Positions 1 to 5,211 are shown, counted from the first letter of the stretch. The stretch: DNA of 5,879 bases from Spirosomataceae bacterium (GCA_025455795.1 JALOLW010000413.1:1-5879); one strand, 5' to 3'. Program-made: numbers and translations. Notes: a model not told the origin generated them from the sequence alone.

Positions 1-25
1 CTGGCAGGAGAAGGGATGGGGATGA
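1..25 (+). CDS. Probable antitoxin, C-terminal end only (partial)
   Basis: The frame starting at base 2 is open from the window edge and ends at TGA 23-25, encoding a C-terminus reading WQEKGWG. Nothing in these few residues identifies a family. The call is from context: the stop overlaps an ATG at 22 in the same ATGA arrangement that joins antitoxin and toxin at 1774-1777 in this window, and the gene just downstream is a RelE/ParE-type toxin. In such operons the upstream partner is usually the antitoxin. It could instead be any other gene ending here. Confidence 0.35.
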
Positions 26-40
26 GGTTAGCCACAAAAA

Positions 41-304
41 TTGTCAGAGTTCCATAAAGAATTAGCCAAGTTACCTGTAAAAGTTCAGTTGCAAGTCATT
101 AGAGAAATTGAACACTTAATGAAAGAACCGCGCCCCCATGGAGCGAAAAAATTGACGGATTATCAAAGTGTGCGTACCAAAAGCAAAACTTGCTACCGGA
201 TTCGCTCGGGTGACTATCGAGTCATTTATACCATTGAGGACGAGGTCGTTACTATTACGGTCATCAAAGTAGCGCATCGTAACAAAGTCTACAAAAACGC
301 TTGA
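41..304 (+). CDS. RelE/ParE-family toxin, probably with a frameshifted 5' end
   Basis: Small basic protein of the type II toxin-antitoxin RelE/ParE superfamily; RelE-like members cleave mRNA on the ribosome, ParE-like members poison gyrase, and the sequence does not settle which. From TTG 41 it has 87 residues. The helical part (about 4-28, ending EPRPHGAKKL) is followed by the typical strand core YRIRSGDYRVIYTI (52-65) and a C-terminal motif KVAHRNKVY (76-84), with Arg53, Arg60, His79, Arg80 and Tyr84 as candidate active residues. The first beta strand normally present before FHKELAKLP is missing. An ATG at 22 overlaps the preceding stop (ATGA) but its frame closes at TAA 55-57; losing one A from the run at 36-40 would join that ATG to this frame and give 93 residues. 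So either TTG 41 is the true start of a short form, or the gene carries a one-base frameshift (mutation or sequencing error). The family call is firm, the start is not. Confidence 0.8.
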   Translation: MSEFHKELAKLPVKVQLQVIREIEHLMKEPRPHGAKKLTDYQSVRTKSKTCYRIRSGDYRVIYTIEDEVVTITVIKVAHRNKVYKNA

Positions 305-337
305 TACAGAATCCCTATATTTCGCTTCTCTGCACAG

Positions 338-354
338 CATGGCGGTATGCCATG
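338..354. terminator. Hairpin downstream of the first toxin gene (possible weak terminator)
   Basis: CATGGC (338-343) and GCCATG (349-354) form a perfect 6-bp stem with loop GGTAT, 33 bases after the toxin stop. No T-tract follows; the downstream sequence is mixed, with a TTC repeat around 376-387. It may end or stabilise the toxin transcript. The rest of the 305-454 gap shows no coding potential or clear promoter. Confidence 0.3.
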
Positions 355-454
355 AACAGGTTCTCAAACAACGATTCTTCTTCTTCAAAGTAATTTTTGG
401 GCGTCTGGTGTCCTTTTATTGTTTCATTTTGAAAGTTTGAAGTTGATTTGTAAC

Positions 455-1480
455 ATGAAACTCAAATTCAACAAATACGTCGAAATCGCCTTTCTGCTTT
501 TTGCGATTCTTGGCGTGGCAGCGCGTTTTTGGGCACTGCCCCAGATTCAGTGGCAGTCACAGGCGGTGATGTTTGTCGTCACGCTTTTGGTACTGCACGG
601 GCTTTGGTTGTTTTATTACAACCTTGATTTGTATCTCAATCGGCGACTACCCTTTGAAGAAAATATTACAAAACGAATTGCTGTTCAGCTGATTGTAGGG
701 TGGAGCGTGGTCAAACTACTCTTGTATTTCATGGCCAAGTTTGTGTTGGTAAATATTCCTCAATTTTCCATATTGGCACCCCTTGCAGACAATCGCATCA
801 ACATTATCATTGGGGCTTTTGCCTCGTTTTTTGCGAGTGTGATGGTCAATTTGGGGTTCATTGCCAACCACTTTTTGACACGATGGCGCGAAAATGCCAC
901 CCGTGCCGCCCGCCTCGAGCAAGAAAAATCACAAGTGCAGTTTGACAACCTCAAAAATCAGCTCAATCCCCATTTTTTGTTCAATAGCCTCACGTCTTTG
1001 GACAGCCTTATCGAAGAAAATCCCACCCTGGCAAGGCAGTTTTTGCAGCAGTTGTCTAAAGTATTTCGATACGTACTTCAGCACAAAGACAAAGGATTGG
1101 TGACGCTGTCCGAAGAGTTGGCTTTTGTGAAGCACTATGTATTTTTGCTACAAACTCGTTTTGACCGTCATCTAATTGTGCGTTTTGAGACGCCAAAAAC
1201 CCATTTGGACAAACAAATAGTGCCTGTTACACTCCAAATTTTGATAGAAAATGCCTTGAAACACAACATCGTAAGCCCCGCCAAGCCACTCACGATTGAC
1301 GTTGTGATAGAAGAAGATTTTCTGACTGTTACCAACAACATTCAGCTTAAAAAACAGGTTGAAACATCTAATAATCAAGGACTTCAAAATTTGAGAAACT
1401 TGTACAGTTTTCTCACCACAACCCTTTTGGAGATTCACCAAACTGACGCTACTTTTTCGGTCAAAATCCCGTTGTTGTAA
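455..1480 (+). CDS. LytS/YehU-type membrane sensor histidine kinase (His_kinase family)
   Basis: Inner-membrane sensor kinase that would phosphorylate a response regulator, typically of the LytTR class. ATG 455 gives 341 residues and starts just before the first membrane segment; a TTG at 419 would add 12 residues not typical of the family. Four hydrophobic segments lie near 10-27, 37-55, 75-100 and 115-138. A short charged helix (144-165) leads to the family's phospho-acceptor block NQLNPHFLFNSLTSL with His173. The N-box LQILIENALKHN contains Asn266. The G-box is degenerate: NNQGLQNL (306-313) in place of the usual GxGLxN, so ATP binding may be altered though the second glycine is kept. No extracytoplasmic sensor domain is visible. 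The gene stands alone: a toxin gene upstream and a terminator at its stop codon. The only regulator nearby is on the other strand, next to another kinase, so the partner is unknown. Confidence 0.9.
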   Translation: MKLKFNKYVEIAFLLFAILGVAARFWALPQIQWQSQAVMFVVTLLVLHGLWLFYYNLDLYLNRRLPFEENITKRIAVQLIVGWSVVKLLLYFMAKFVLVNIPQFSILAPLADNRINIIIGAFASFFASVMVNLGFIANHFLTRWRENATRAARLEQEKSQVQFDNLKNQLNPHFLFNSLTSLDSLIEENPTLARQFLQQLSKVFRYVLQHKDKGLVTLSEELAFVKHYVFLLQTRFDRHLIVRFETPKTHLDKQIVPVTLQILIENALKHNIVSPAKPLTIDVVIEEDFLTVTNNIQLKKQVETSNNQGLQNLRNLYSFLTTTLLEIHQTDATFSVKIPLL

Positions 1481-1504
1481 GTCCACTTTGAAGCGGATTT
1501 TTTT
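1479..1504 (+). terminator. Rho-independent terminator of the plus-strand kinase gene
   Basis: Bases 1479-1488 pair with 1491-1500, with one A-C mismatch (1485/1494) and one G-T pair, around a short TTGA loop. The core is TCC-A-CT against AG-C-GGA, and seven T residues (1498-1504) follow. It starts in the stop codon of the kinase. This is the classical intrinsic terminator shape and separates the kinase from the toxin-antitoxin operon downstream. Confidence 0.75.
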
Positions 1505-1513
1505 GTACTTTTA
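1487..1513 (+). promoter_or_regulatory. Bacteroidota-type promoter for the antitoxin-toxin-moeB-like operon
   Basis: TACTTTTA at 1506-1513 matches seven of eight positions of the Bacteroidota -7 element TAnnTTTG, and the wider TTTTGTACTTTTAC context is typical. A TTTG at 1487-1490 could act as the -33 element, but the 15-base spacer is shorter than the usual 17-23. Transcription would start near 1518-1520, about ten bases before ATG 1529. The possible -33 element sits inside the terminator stem-loop of the preceding gene. Confidence 0.55.
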
Positions 1514-1528
1514 CCCCAACAAATCACA

Positions 1529-1777
1529 ATGACCATGACACAGTTCATCGTAGAAGTAGAAGATGCTAAAAAAAGCAGGTTCATCTACAACCTGCTGCGG
1601 GAGTTTGATTACGTAAAAATCAAACGAAAGAAAAAGGCACTTTCGGCAGAAGACAAACGTATTTTGGGCGGCATCGAAGAGGCTGTCCAAGAACTCAACC
1701 TCTACAAACAAGGCAAAATAGAATTGCAGGATGCCGCCTCTTATATTGCCGAACTCAAAGCAGAGGGCTATCTATGA
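1529..1777 (+). CDS. Small antitoxin-like protein paired with a RelE/ParE toxin
   Basis: 82-residue charged protein, mostly predicted helical, with no membrane segment or signal peptide. The N-terminal part (TQFIVEVEDAKKSRFIYNLL, 4-23) resembles the start of small antitoxins often found before RelE-like toxins in Bacteroidota. The middle is very basic (KIKRKKKALS, 30-39) and could contact DNA, and the C-terminal helix (YIAELKAEGYL, 72-82) is the sort of segment that wraps the toxin. Its stop TGA 1775-1777 overlaps the toxin ATG at 1774 (ATGA), the usual coupling that ensures antitoxin is made first. ATG 1529 and ATG 1535 are both possible starts; the first is used. Expected role: neutralise the toxin by direct binding and repress the shared promoter. 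The antitoxin call rests mainly on position, size and composition, because the DNA-binding fold is not obvious from sequence. Confidence 0.75.
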   Translation: MTMTQFIVEVEDAKKSRFIYNLLREFDYVKIKRKKKALSAEDKRILGGIEEAVQELNLYKQGKIELQDAASYIAELKAEGYL

Positions 1778-2124
1778 GCAAAGTAGTTTTATCAAGATAC
1801 TTCGTGCGAGAGTCTAAAGCGTTGTACAAACGTCATCGTTCATTGGCTGCCGATGTTGTTACACTTATCGGTTTATTGGAAGATAATCCTTTTCAAGGCA
1901 CACCTTTGGGCAAAAATTGCTACAAAATTCGACTCAAAATTTCTTCCAAAAATACAGGCAAAAGCGGTGGGGCGCGCGTCATCACGCACGTACACGTGGA
2001 GGGTGACACCGTAACGCTGCTTTCGATTTATGACAAATCTGAGCAAGCCGACATTAGTGACGATGAAATCGCAACGCGATTGAAAGAGATTCTGTACGCA
2101 ACGCGATTGAAAGAGATTCTGTAA
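1774..2124 (+). CDS. RelE/ParE-family toxin with a duplicated C-terminal tail
   Basis: 116-residue protein related to the RelE/ParE toxin superfamily. It opens with a strand and a basic helix (SRYFVRESKALYKRHRSL, 7-24), then the hallmark core GTPLGKNCYKIRLKI (42-56), a loop SSKNTGKSGGARVITHV (57-73) and a final strand LLSIYDKSEQADIS (82-95). It is expected to block growth by targeting translation or replication when its antitoxin is degraded; which target is unclear. The last 17 residues are two tandem copies of ATRLKEIL separated by one Tyr, encoded by a perfect 27-bp DNA duplication except for the final base: the stop TAA of the ancestral unit is TAC in copy one. The ancestral toxin was therefore probably 107 residues. 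The gene overlaps the antitoxin by four bases and the next gene by one (TAATG). Whether the extended tail changes activity cannot be told. Confidence 0.85.
   Translation: MSKVVLSRYFVRESKALYKRHRSLAADVVTLIGLLEDNPFQGTPLGKNCYKIRLKISSKNTGKSGGARVITHVHVEGDTVTLLSIYDKSEQADISDDEIATRLKEILYATRLKEIL
2071..2124 (+). repeat. 27-bp direct tandem duplication at the toxin 3' end
   Basis: Bases 2071-2097 and 2098-2124 are identical in 26 of 27 positions; each begins GCAACGCGATTG. The only difference is the last base, C in copy one and A in copy two, which distinguishes a Tyr codon from the stop codon. The unit is nine codons, so the reading frame is kept. Near-identity suggests a recent event, by replication slippage or unequal exchange. 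Confidence 0.97.
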
Positions 2125-3236
2125 TGTTTTCTTCAAAAACCTCCCCCATGCTCTCTCCCGCCGAACTGCGCCGCTACAACCGTCACCTTTTGATTCCTGA
2201 AATAGGCATTGAAGGCCAGCAAAAACTCAAAGCGGCGCGGGTGTTGGTAGTGGGTTGCGGTGGCTTGGGGAGTCCGATTTTGCTGTATTTGGCGGCGGCG
2301 GGGGTGGGTACGCTCGGTATCATAGACGCCGACCGCGTGGATGATACCAACCTTCAACGCCAAATTTTGTACGGTAGTGAGTCGGTAGGTCGCCCCAAAG
2401 TAGAGGAGGCTGCCAAACGGATTCGGTCGCTCAATGCGTACCTCAACGTAGAGCCTTATTTTGAGGCACTTACCGCCCAAAACGCACTGGATATTTTGGC
2501 AAAATACGACCTCGTGATTGACGGTTCTGACAATTTTCCTACGCGCTACCTCGTCAATGATGCCTGTGTACTGCTCCAAAAGCCGCTCATTTACGGCGCG
2601 ATTTACCGTTTTGAAGGGCAAGTGGCGGTGTTCAACTACCAAAACGGCCCCAACTACCGTGATTTGTTTCCGCAACCCCCGCCGCCAGAGCTTGCGCCCA
2701 ACTGCGCCGAAGCGGGTGTTTTGGGCGTTTTGCCGGGGATGATTGGTTGTTTGCAAGCCAACGAAGCCCTCAAAATCATTGCCCAAATAGGTCAACCCCT
2801 CGCGGGCAAACTCTTTGTGATGGACGCGCTCACGCTCACCACGCGCATCATCCGCGTACCCAAGCTTCCCGACCGACCGCGTATCACGCAGTTGATTGAT
2901 TACGAGGCATTTTGCGGGGTGTCAAAACTTGAGCAAAACGATGAGCTTTCGGTCGAGGATTTTTTGACAATGCAAACCGAAGGGGCAGATTTTCAAGTTA
3001 TTGACGTGCGCGAAGCCCACGAATACGCCACGGACAATTTGGGTGGACTCTCGATGCCCCTTTCAAAATTGGCTGATTTTGTGACTCAAATTAGCCGCGA
3101 TAAAACCGTTGTAGTGCATTGCCAAAGCGGCATGAGAAGCCAAAAAGCCATCAAGTATTTGGCAGATAATCACGGTTTTGTGAACCTCAAAAACCTAACG
3201 GGCGGCCTCAACGCGGTTCGTAATTACTTGGTATAA
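2124..3236 (+). CDS. MoeB/ThiF-type E1-like adenylyltransferase fused to a rhodanese domain
   Basis: 370-residue soluble enzyme. Residues about 9-265 are the ThiF/MoeB fold that adenylates the C-terminal Gly-Gly of a small sulfur carrier (MoaD in molybdopterin synthesis or ThiS in thiamine synthesis). Seen here: start motif YNRHLLIPEIG; nucleotide loop GCGGLGS (44-50); DADRVDDTNLQRQ (68-80) with the arginine and glutamine used in E1 catalysis; Lys92; DGSDNFPTR (133-141); and NCAEAGV with Cys194, the position of the ThiF-type cysteine. Residues about 278-370 form a rhodanese domain with VIDVREAHEY and active-site loop CQSGMRS (Cys333), which could supply sulfur, as in MOCS3/Uba4-like fusions. 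The CxxC zinc pairs of E. coli MoeB are absent: NYRD (177-180) replaces the first and only one Cys (FCG) remains near the second. ATG 2124 overlaps the toxin stop; ATG 2148 (MLSPAELRRYNRH) is a credible alternative. No MoaD, MoaE or ThiS gene is in view, so the pathway is unresolved. Confidence 0.92.
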   Translation: MFSSKTSPMLSPAELRRYNRHLLIPEIGIEGQQKLKAARVLVVGCGGLGSPILLYLAAAGVGTLGIIDADRVDDTNLQRQILYGSESVGRPKVEEAAKRIRSLNAYLNVEPYFEALTAQNALDILAKYDLVIDGSDNFPTRYLVNDACVLLQKPLIYGAIYRFEGQVAVFNYQNGPNYRDLFPQPPPPELAPNCAEAGVLGVLPGMIGCLQANEALKIIAQIGQPLAGKLFVMDALTLTTRIIRVPKLPDRPRITQLIDYEAFCGVSKLEQNDELSVEDFLTMQTEGADFQVIDVREAHEYATDNLGGLSMPLSKLADFVTQISRDKTVVVHCQSGMRSQKAIKYLADNHGFVNLKNLTGGLNAVRNYLV

Positions 3237-3943
3237 TTGATGGTTTTGAGGAGTTCGTCTATTTGGCTCTCACTCACGGGGATTTCGTGCTTTTGGATGG
3301 TGATGCTTTTACCACGAATAGACTCAATTTTGTCCAAATTGACAATGTAGGACCGATGCACACGCATGAAGTTTTTGACCGTCAGCCGCTCTTCGATGGA
3401 TTTCATGGTGGCTTTGGTGAGAACAGCGCGGGTCTGGTTTTGAAGAAAAATCTTGACGTAATCTTTCAGTCCTTCCACAAATAAAATCTCGCTGATGGTG
3501 ATTTTGACGAGTGAATACTCGACATTGACAAAGAAGTAATCGGGCGTATCGCTGGTATGGGGCGTTTTAGAGTTACTTTTGGTTTGATGAAGCTCGTAAG
3601 CCTTGTGGGCGGCCTTGACAAATCGCTCCAAACTCACGGGCTTCATCAAGTAGTCCACCACGCTGAGGTCGTAGCTTTCTACGGCGTAATTGGAATAAGC
3701 CGTCACGAAAATCACCATTGGTTTTTCGACCAAACTCTCCAAAAACTTCGTACCGAGCATTCCGGGCATTTGGATGTCCAGAAATACTAAATCTATTTTC
3801 TCTTGTTGTAGTACCTCCATCGCCTCAAAAGGGTTTTTGCAGGTGCTTATCAGTTCCAGAAACGGTACTTGGCGGATGTTTTCTTCCATCAATCGGCGGG
3901 CCAACGCCTCGTCATCTACCACGATACATTTGAGTTTTGTCAT
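3224..3943 (-). CDS. LytTR-family response regulator
   Basis: 239-residue two-component regulator. The receiver domain (about 4-118) shows the acidic pair Asp10-Asp11, phospho-acceptor Asp56 in LVFLDIQMPG, Thr81 in FVTAY and Lys101 in YLMKP. A linker rich in Ser, Thr and Pro (121-135) leads to the LytTR DNA-binding domain (about 136-236) with FVEGLKDYVKI and FMRVHRSYIVNLDKI. Phosphorylation of Asp56 is expected to promote binding to paired direct repeats in target promoters. The start is set at the ATG whose complement is 3941-3943, giving MTKLKCIVVDDE; the open frame continues 24 residues upstream but that hydrophobic stretch is not part of the fold. The 3' end overlaps the moeB-like gene by 13 bases, tail to tail, with no terminator between them. 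Its likely partner is the kinase at 5135-4107, upstream on the same strand. Confidence 0.93.
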   Translation of the reverse strand: MTKLKCIVVDDEALARRLMEENIRQVPFLELISTCKNPFEAMEVLQQEKIDLVFLDIQMPGMLGTKFLESLVEKPMVIFVTAYSNYAVESYDLSVVDYLMKPVSLERFVKAAHKAYELHQTKSNSKTPHTSDTPDYFFVNVEYSLVKITISEILFVEGLKDYVKIFLQNQTRAVLTKATMKSIEERLTVKNFMRVHRSYIVNLDKIESIRGKSITIQKHEIPVSESQIDELLKTINYTK

Positions 3944-3950
3944 ATCTTTT

Positions 3951-3984
3951 GGGACAAGGAAATACGGAGAATGGAACAAGGAAA
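3951..3984. repeat. Paired direct repeats in front of the LytTR regulator gene
   Basis: Bases 3951-3962 and 3973-3984 match at 11 of 12 positions (shared core ACAAGGAAA; TTTCCTTGT on the coding strand of the regulator), 22 bases apart start to start, about two helical turns. The block begins 8 bases upstream of the start codon. LytTR proteins typically bind two 9-bp direct repeats about 12-13 bp apart, so the geometry fits an autoregulatory site, although the bases do not match the AgrA/AlgR-type consensus well. Confidence 0.4.
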
Positions 3985-3985
3985 A

Positions 3986-4036
3986 TAAGTAGTATTGAGA
4001 AAATACTATTATCAACTAAATACGTTTTACTACTTA
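3986..4036. repeat. Overlapping inverted repeats in the kinase-regulator gap
   Basis: TAAGTAGTA (3986-3994) is the exact reverse complement of TACTACTTA (4028-4036). Inside it, TAGTATT (3990-3996) pairs perfectly with AATACTA (4002-4008) across a 5-base loop. The two stems share bases 3990-3994, so only one can form at a time. The region is AT-rich and lies 43-93 bases upstream of the regulator start, where operator or leader structure could be. Confidence 0.55.
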
Positions 4037-4044
4037 AGAATGAA

Positions 4045-4108
4045 GGTGGTTCGCCACTGGAATACCAGCGTGGAACGGGTCTAAGCCCCCTCTGGGGGTG
4101 TGGGGGCT
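4045..4108. repeat. GC-rich hairpin cluster after the minus-strand kinase gene
   Basis: Three potential stems. GTGG (4046-4049) pairs with CCAC (4054-4057) around TTCG. CTGG (4057-4060) pairs with CCAG (4065-4068) around AATA, extended by CCA (4054-4056) with TGG (4071-4073) past a 2-base bulge; this excludes the first stem. AGCCCCC (4084-4090) pairs with GGGGGCT (4102-4108), with an internal GGGGG (4094-4098) as an alternative partner. The last stem includes the kinase stop codon. Without a T-tract on the minus strand it is not a canonical terminator; it may be a 3'-end stabiliser or a dispersed intergenic repeat. Confidence 0.55.
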
Positions 4109-5135
4109 ATTTCAACTTTAACTTCAACGCTATCTCAAACCAACCTTCCATTTGCTGGACGCTGAACTCATGGGTATCTGGGTAAAGCAACTCCAAACGA
4201 CGGCGCACGTTTTTGAGGCCAATGCCCGAACTCCGGTCTTTGTGTTCGGGCGTTTCGGGCGCGATTTTGTTTTTGACCCGATACACGAGTGACTTTTCAT
4301 CGCAAATGACTTTGATGTCAATCAATGGGCTTTCTATCATCCCTACGCCGTGTTTGAAGGCGTTTTCGACAAACGGAATCAGCAGCATTGGCTCAATCAT
4401 CTGCGTACTTATTTGGCCGTTTACCTCAAAGTCAATCTGCACATCATCCTCAAAACGCAACCGTTGAAGTTGGATATAATTTTCTAAATATTTCAACTCT
4501 TTTTCAAGCGTAACTTGTTCTCCATCAGACTCGTAAAGCATATAACGCATCAATTCTGACAACTGAATCGTGACGCGCTCGGCTTGCTCTGATTTGGAGC
4601 GAATCAAGTAAACGATGCCGTTGAGAACGTTGAAAATAAAATGCGGACTTATCTGCGAACGCAAAAACGACAGTTCAGATTGCAGGCGTTCTTCTTTTTC
4701 GGCTTGGCGGGCTTTGTCTTGGCGGCTCATTAGCCCAATGAGTCCGTAGCCAGTACTCACCGCCGCCGCAAACATCACTGGTAGCAACGTAAAAATATTG
4801 AACACGCCTCGCCGCCCCGTGAGTGCCTGTGGCTCCCGCCCCGACAGCCCCTCTCGCATGAGGGTTTGGAGAGCAAAAAATACCGCTATCAGTATCACCA
4901 ACCAAAGGATGTAATGCCCTGACCCTTTTTTGACCAATACCTTTGGAATCAGAAGTTCGGTATTGATAAAAAACAGGGGAATGTTGGTAAGAGAAATCGG
5001 GAAGATGACATTCAAAAAAAACTTCCCACGCTCGCTGTCCAAGTCTCGGTCGAGAAAAGGTGAAAAGAGCCAAATCCCCCAAAAGAGCAGGTGAAACAGA
5101 ATACGAAAAAGTTGGTCGGAATTGGCCAAACGCAT
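4107..5135 (-). CDS. LytS/YehU-type membrane sensor histidine kinase, likely partner of the LytTR regulator
   Basis: 342-residue inner-membrane kinase. Four hydrophobic segments (about 9-25, 39-59, 74-91, 112-135) are followed by a charged helix (138-156) and the phospho-acceptor block RSQISPHFIFNVLNGI with His165, then the N-box LLIPFVENAFKHG (Asn258) and an intact G-box SSGIGLKNV (302-310). It should autophosphorylate and pass phosphate to the LytTR regulator encoded 163 bases downstream on the same strand. The start is chosen at the ATG whose complement is 5133-5135 (MRLANSDQLF). The open frame reaches an ATG at 5180, but a consensus -7 element at 5157-5164 lies inside that extension, so a transcript from it could not include the longer form. 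No periplasmic sensor domain is seen, so the signal is unknown. The other kinase in this window has the same plan and length but differs widely in sequence, with a degenerate G-box. Confidence 0.92.
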   Translation of the reverse strand: MRLANSDQLFRILFHLLFWGIWLFSPFLDRDLDSERGKFFLNVIFPISLTNIPLFFINTELLIPKVLVKKGSGHYILWLVILIAVFFALQTLMREGLSGREPQALTGRRGVFNIFTLLPVMFAAAVSTGYGLIGLMSRQDKARQAEKEERLQSELSFLRSQISPHFIFNVLNGIVYLIRSKSEQAERVTIQLSELMRYMLYESDGEQVTLEKELKYLENYIQLQRLRFEDDVQIDFEVNGQISTQMIEPMLLIPFVENAFKHGVGMIESPLIDIKVICDEKSLVYRVKNKIAPETPEHKDRSSGIGLKNVRRRLELLYPDTHEFSVQQMEGWFEIALKLKLK

Positions 5136-5156
5136 GACGAAAGTTAGTTTAGTGAG

Positions 5157-5184
5157 CAAATGTAAAAACTTTGCAAACACCCAA
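5157..5184 (-). promoter_or_regulatory. Bacteroidota-type promoter of the minus-strand kinase gene
   Basis: On the minus strand TACATTTG (plus-strand CAAATGTA, 5157-5164) matches the -7 consensus TAnnTTTG perfectly and is followed by C, as is common. A TTG -33 element (plus-strand CAA, 5182-5184) lies 17 bases upstream. Transcription would begin near 5150, about 15 bases before the ATG ending at 5135, which supports that start over the longer frame. Confidence 0.7.
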
Positions 5185-5189
5185 CCCCC

Positions 5190-5211
5190 ATCAGCCGATT
5201 AATCTACTGAT
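5190..5211. promoter_or_regulatory. Palindromic site upstream of the kinase promoter, candidate operator
   Basis: A 22-bp dyad centred between 5200 and 5201: outer arms ATCAG (5190-5194) and CTGAT (5207-5211), and inner core GATTAATC (5197-5204). It has 18 of 22 symmetric positions, the two mismatched pairs lying between arms and core. With no loop it suits a dimeric DNA-binding protein better than an RNA hairpin. It lies about 40-60 bases upstream of the predicted transcription start, just beyond the -33 element, a common activator position. Confidence 0.45.

Noticed and set aside
419..450. Possible promoter (TTG 419-421 and TTGATTTG 443-450) for the plus-strand kinase
   Set aside because: The -7 match breaks at the conserved A of TAnnTTTG, and the predicted start would fall on the ATG itself, needing a leaderless mRNA; too weak to annotate.
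2133..2795. Long open frame on the minus strand (220 codons)
   Set aside because: It lies wholly inside the moeB-like gene, whose motifs are unmistakable; the antisense product is rich in Arg and Thr and shows no recognisable fold.
3976..3984. Exact AgrA/AlgR-type LytTR consensus site
   Set aside because: ACAAGGAAA lacks the conserved GTT core on either strand in register; only the spacing resembles known sites.
3944..4015. In-frame upstream extension of the LytTR regulator by 24 residues
   Set aside because: It would place an aromatic, hydrophobic stretch before the receiver domain; the internal ATG gives the standard receiver start and the upstream DNA holds repeats typical of a control region.
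4675..5082. 135-codon minus-strand frame inside the kinase gene
   Set aside because: It is an alternative frame of the kinase membrane region, with low-complexity Ala, Gly and Arg content and no family features.
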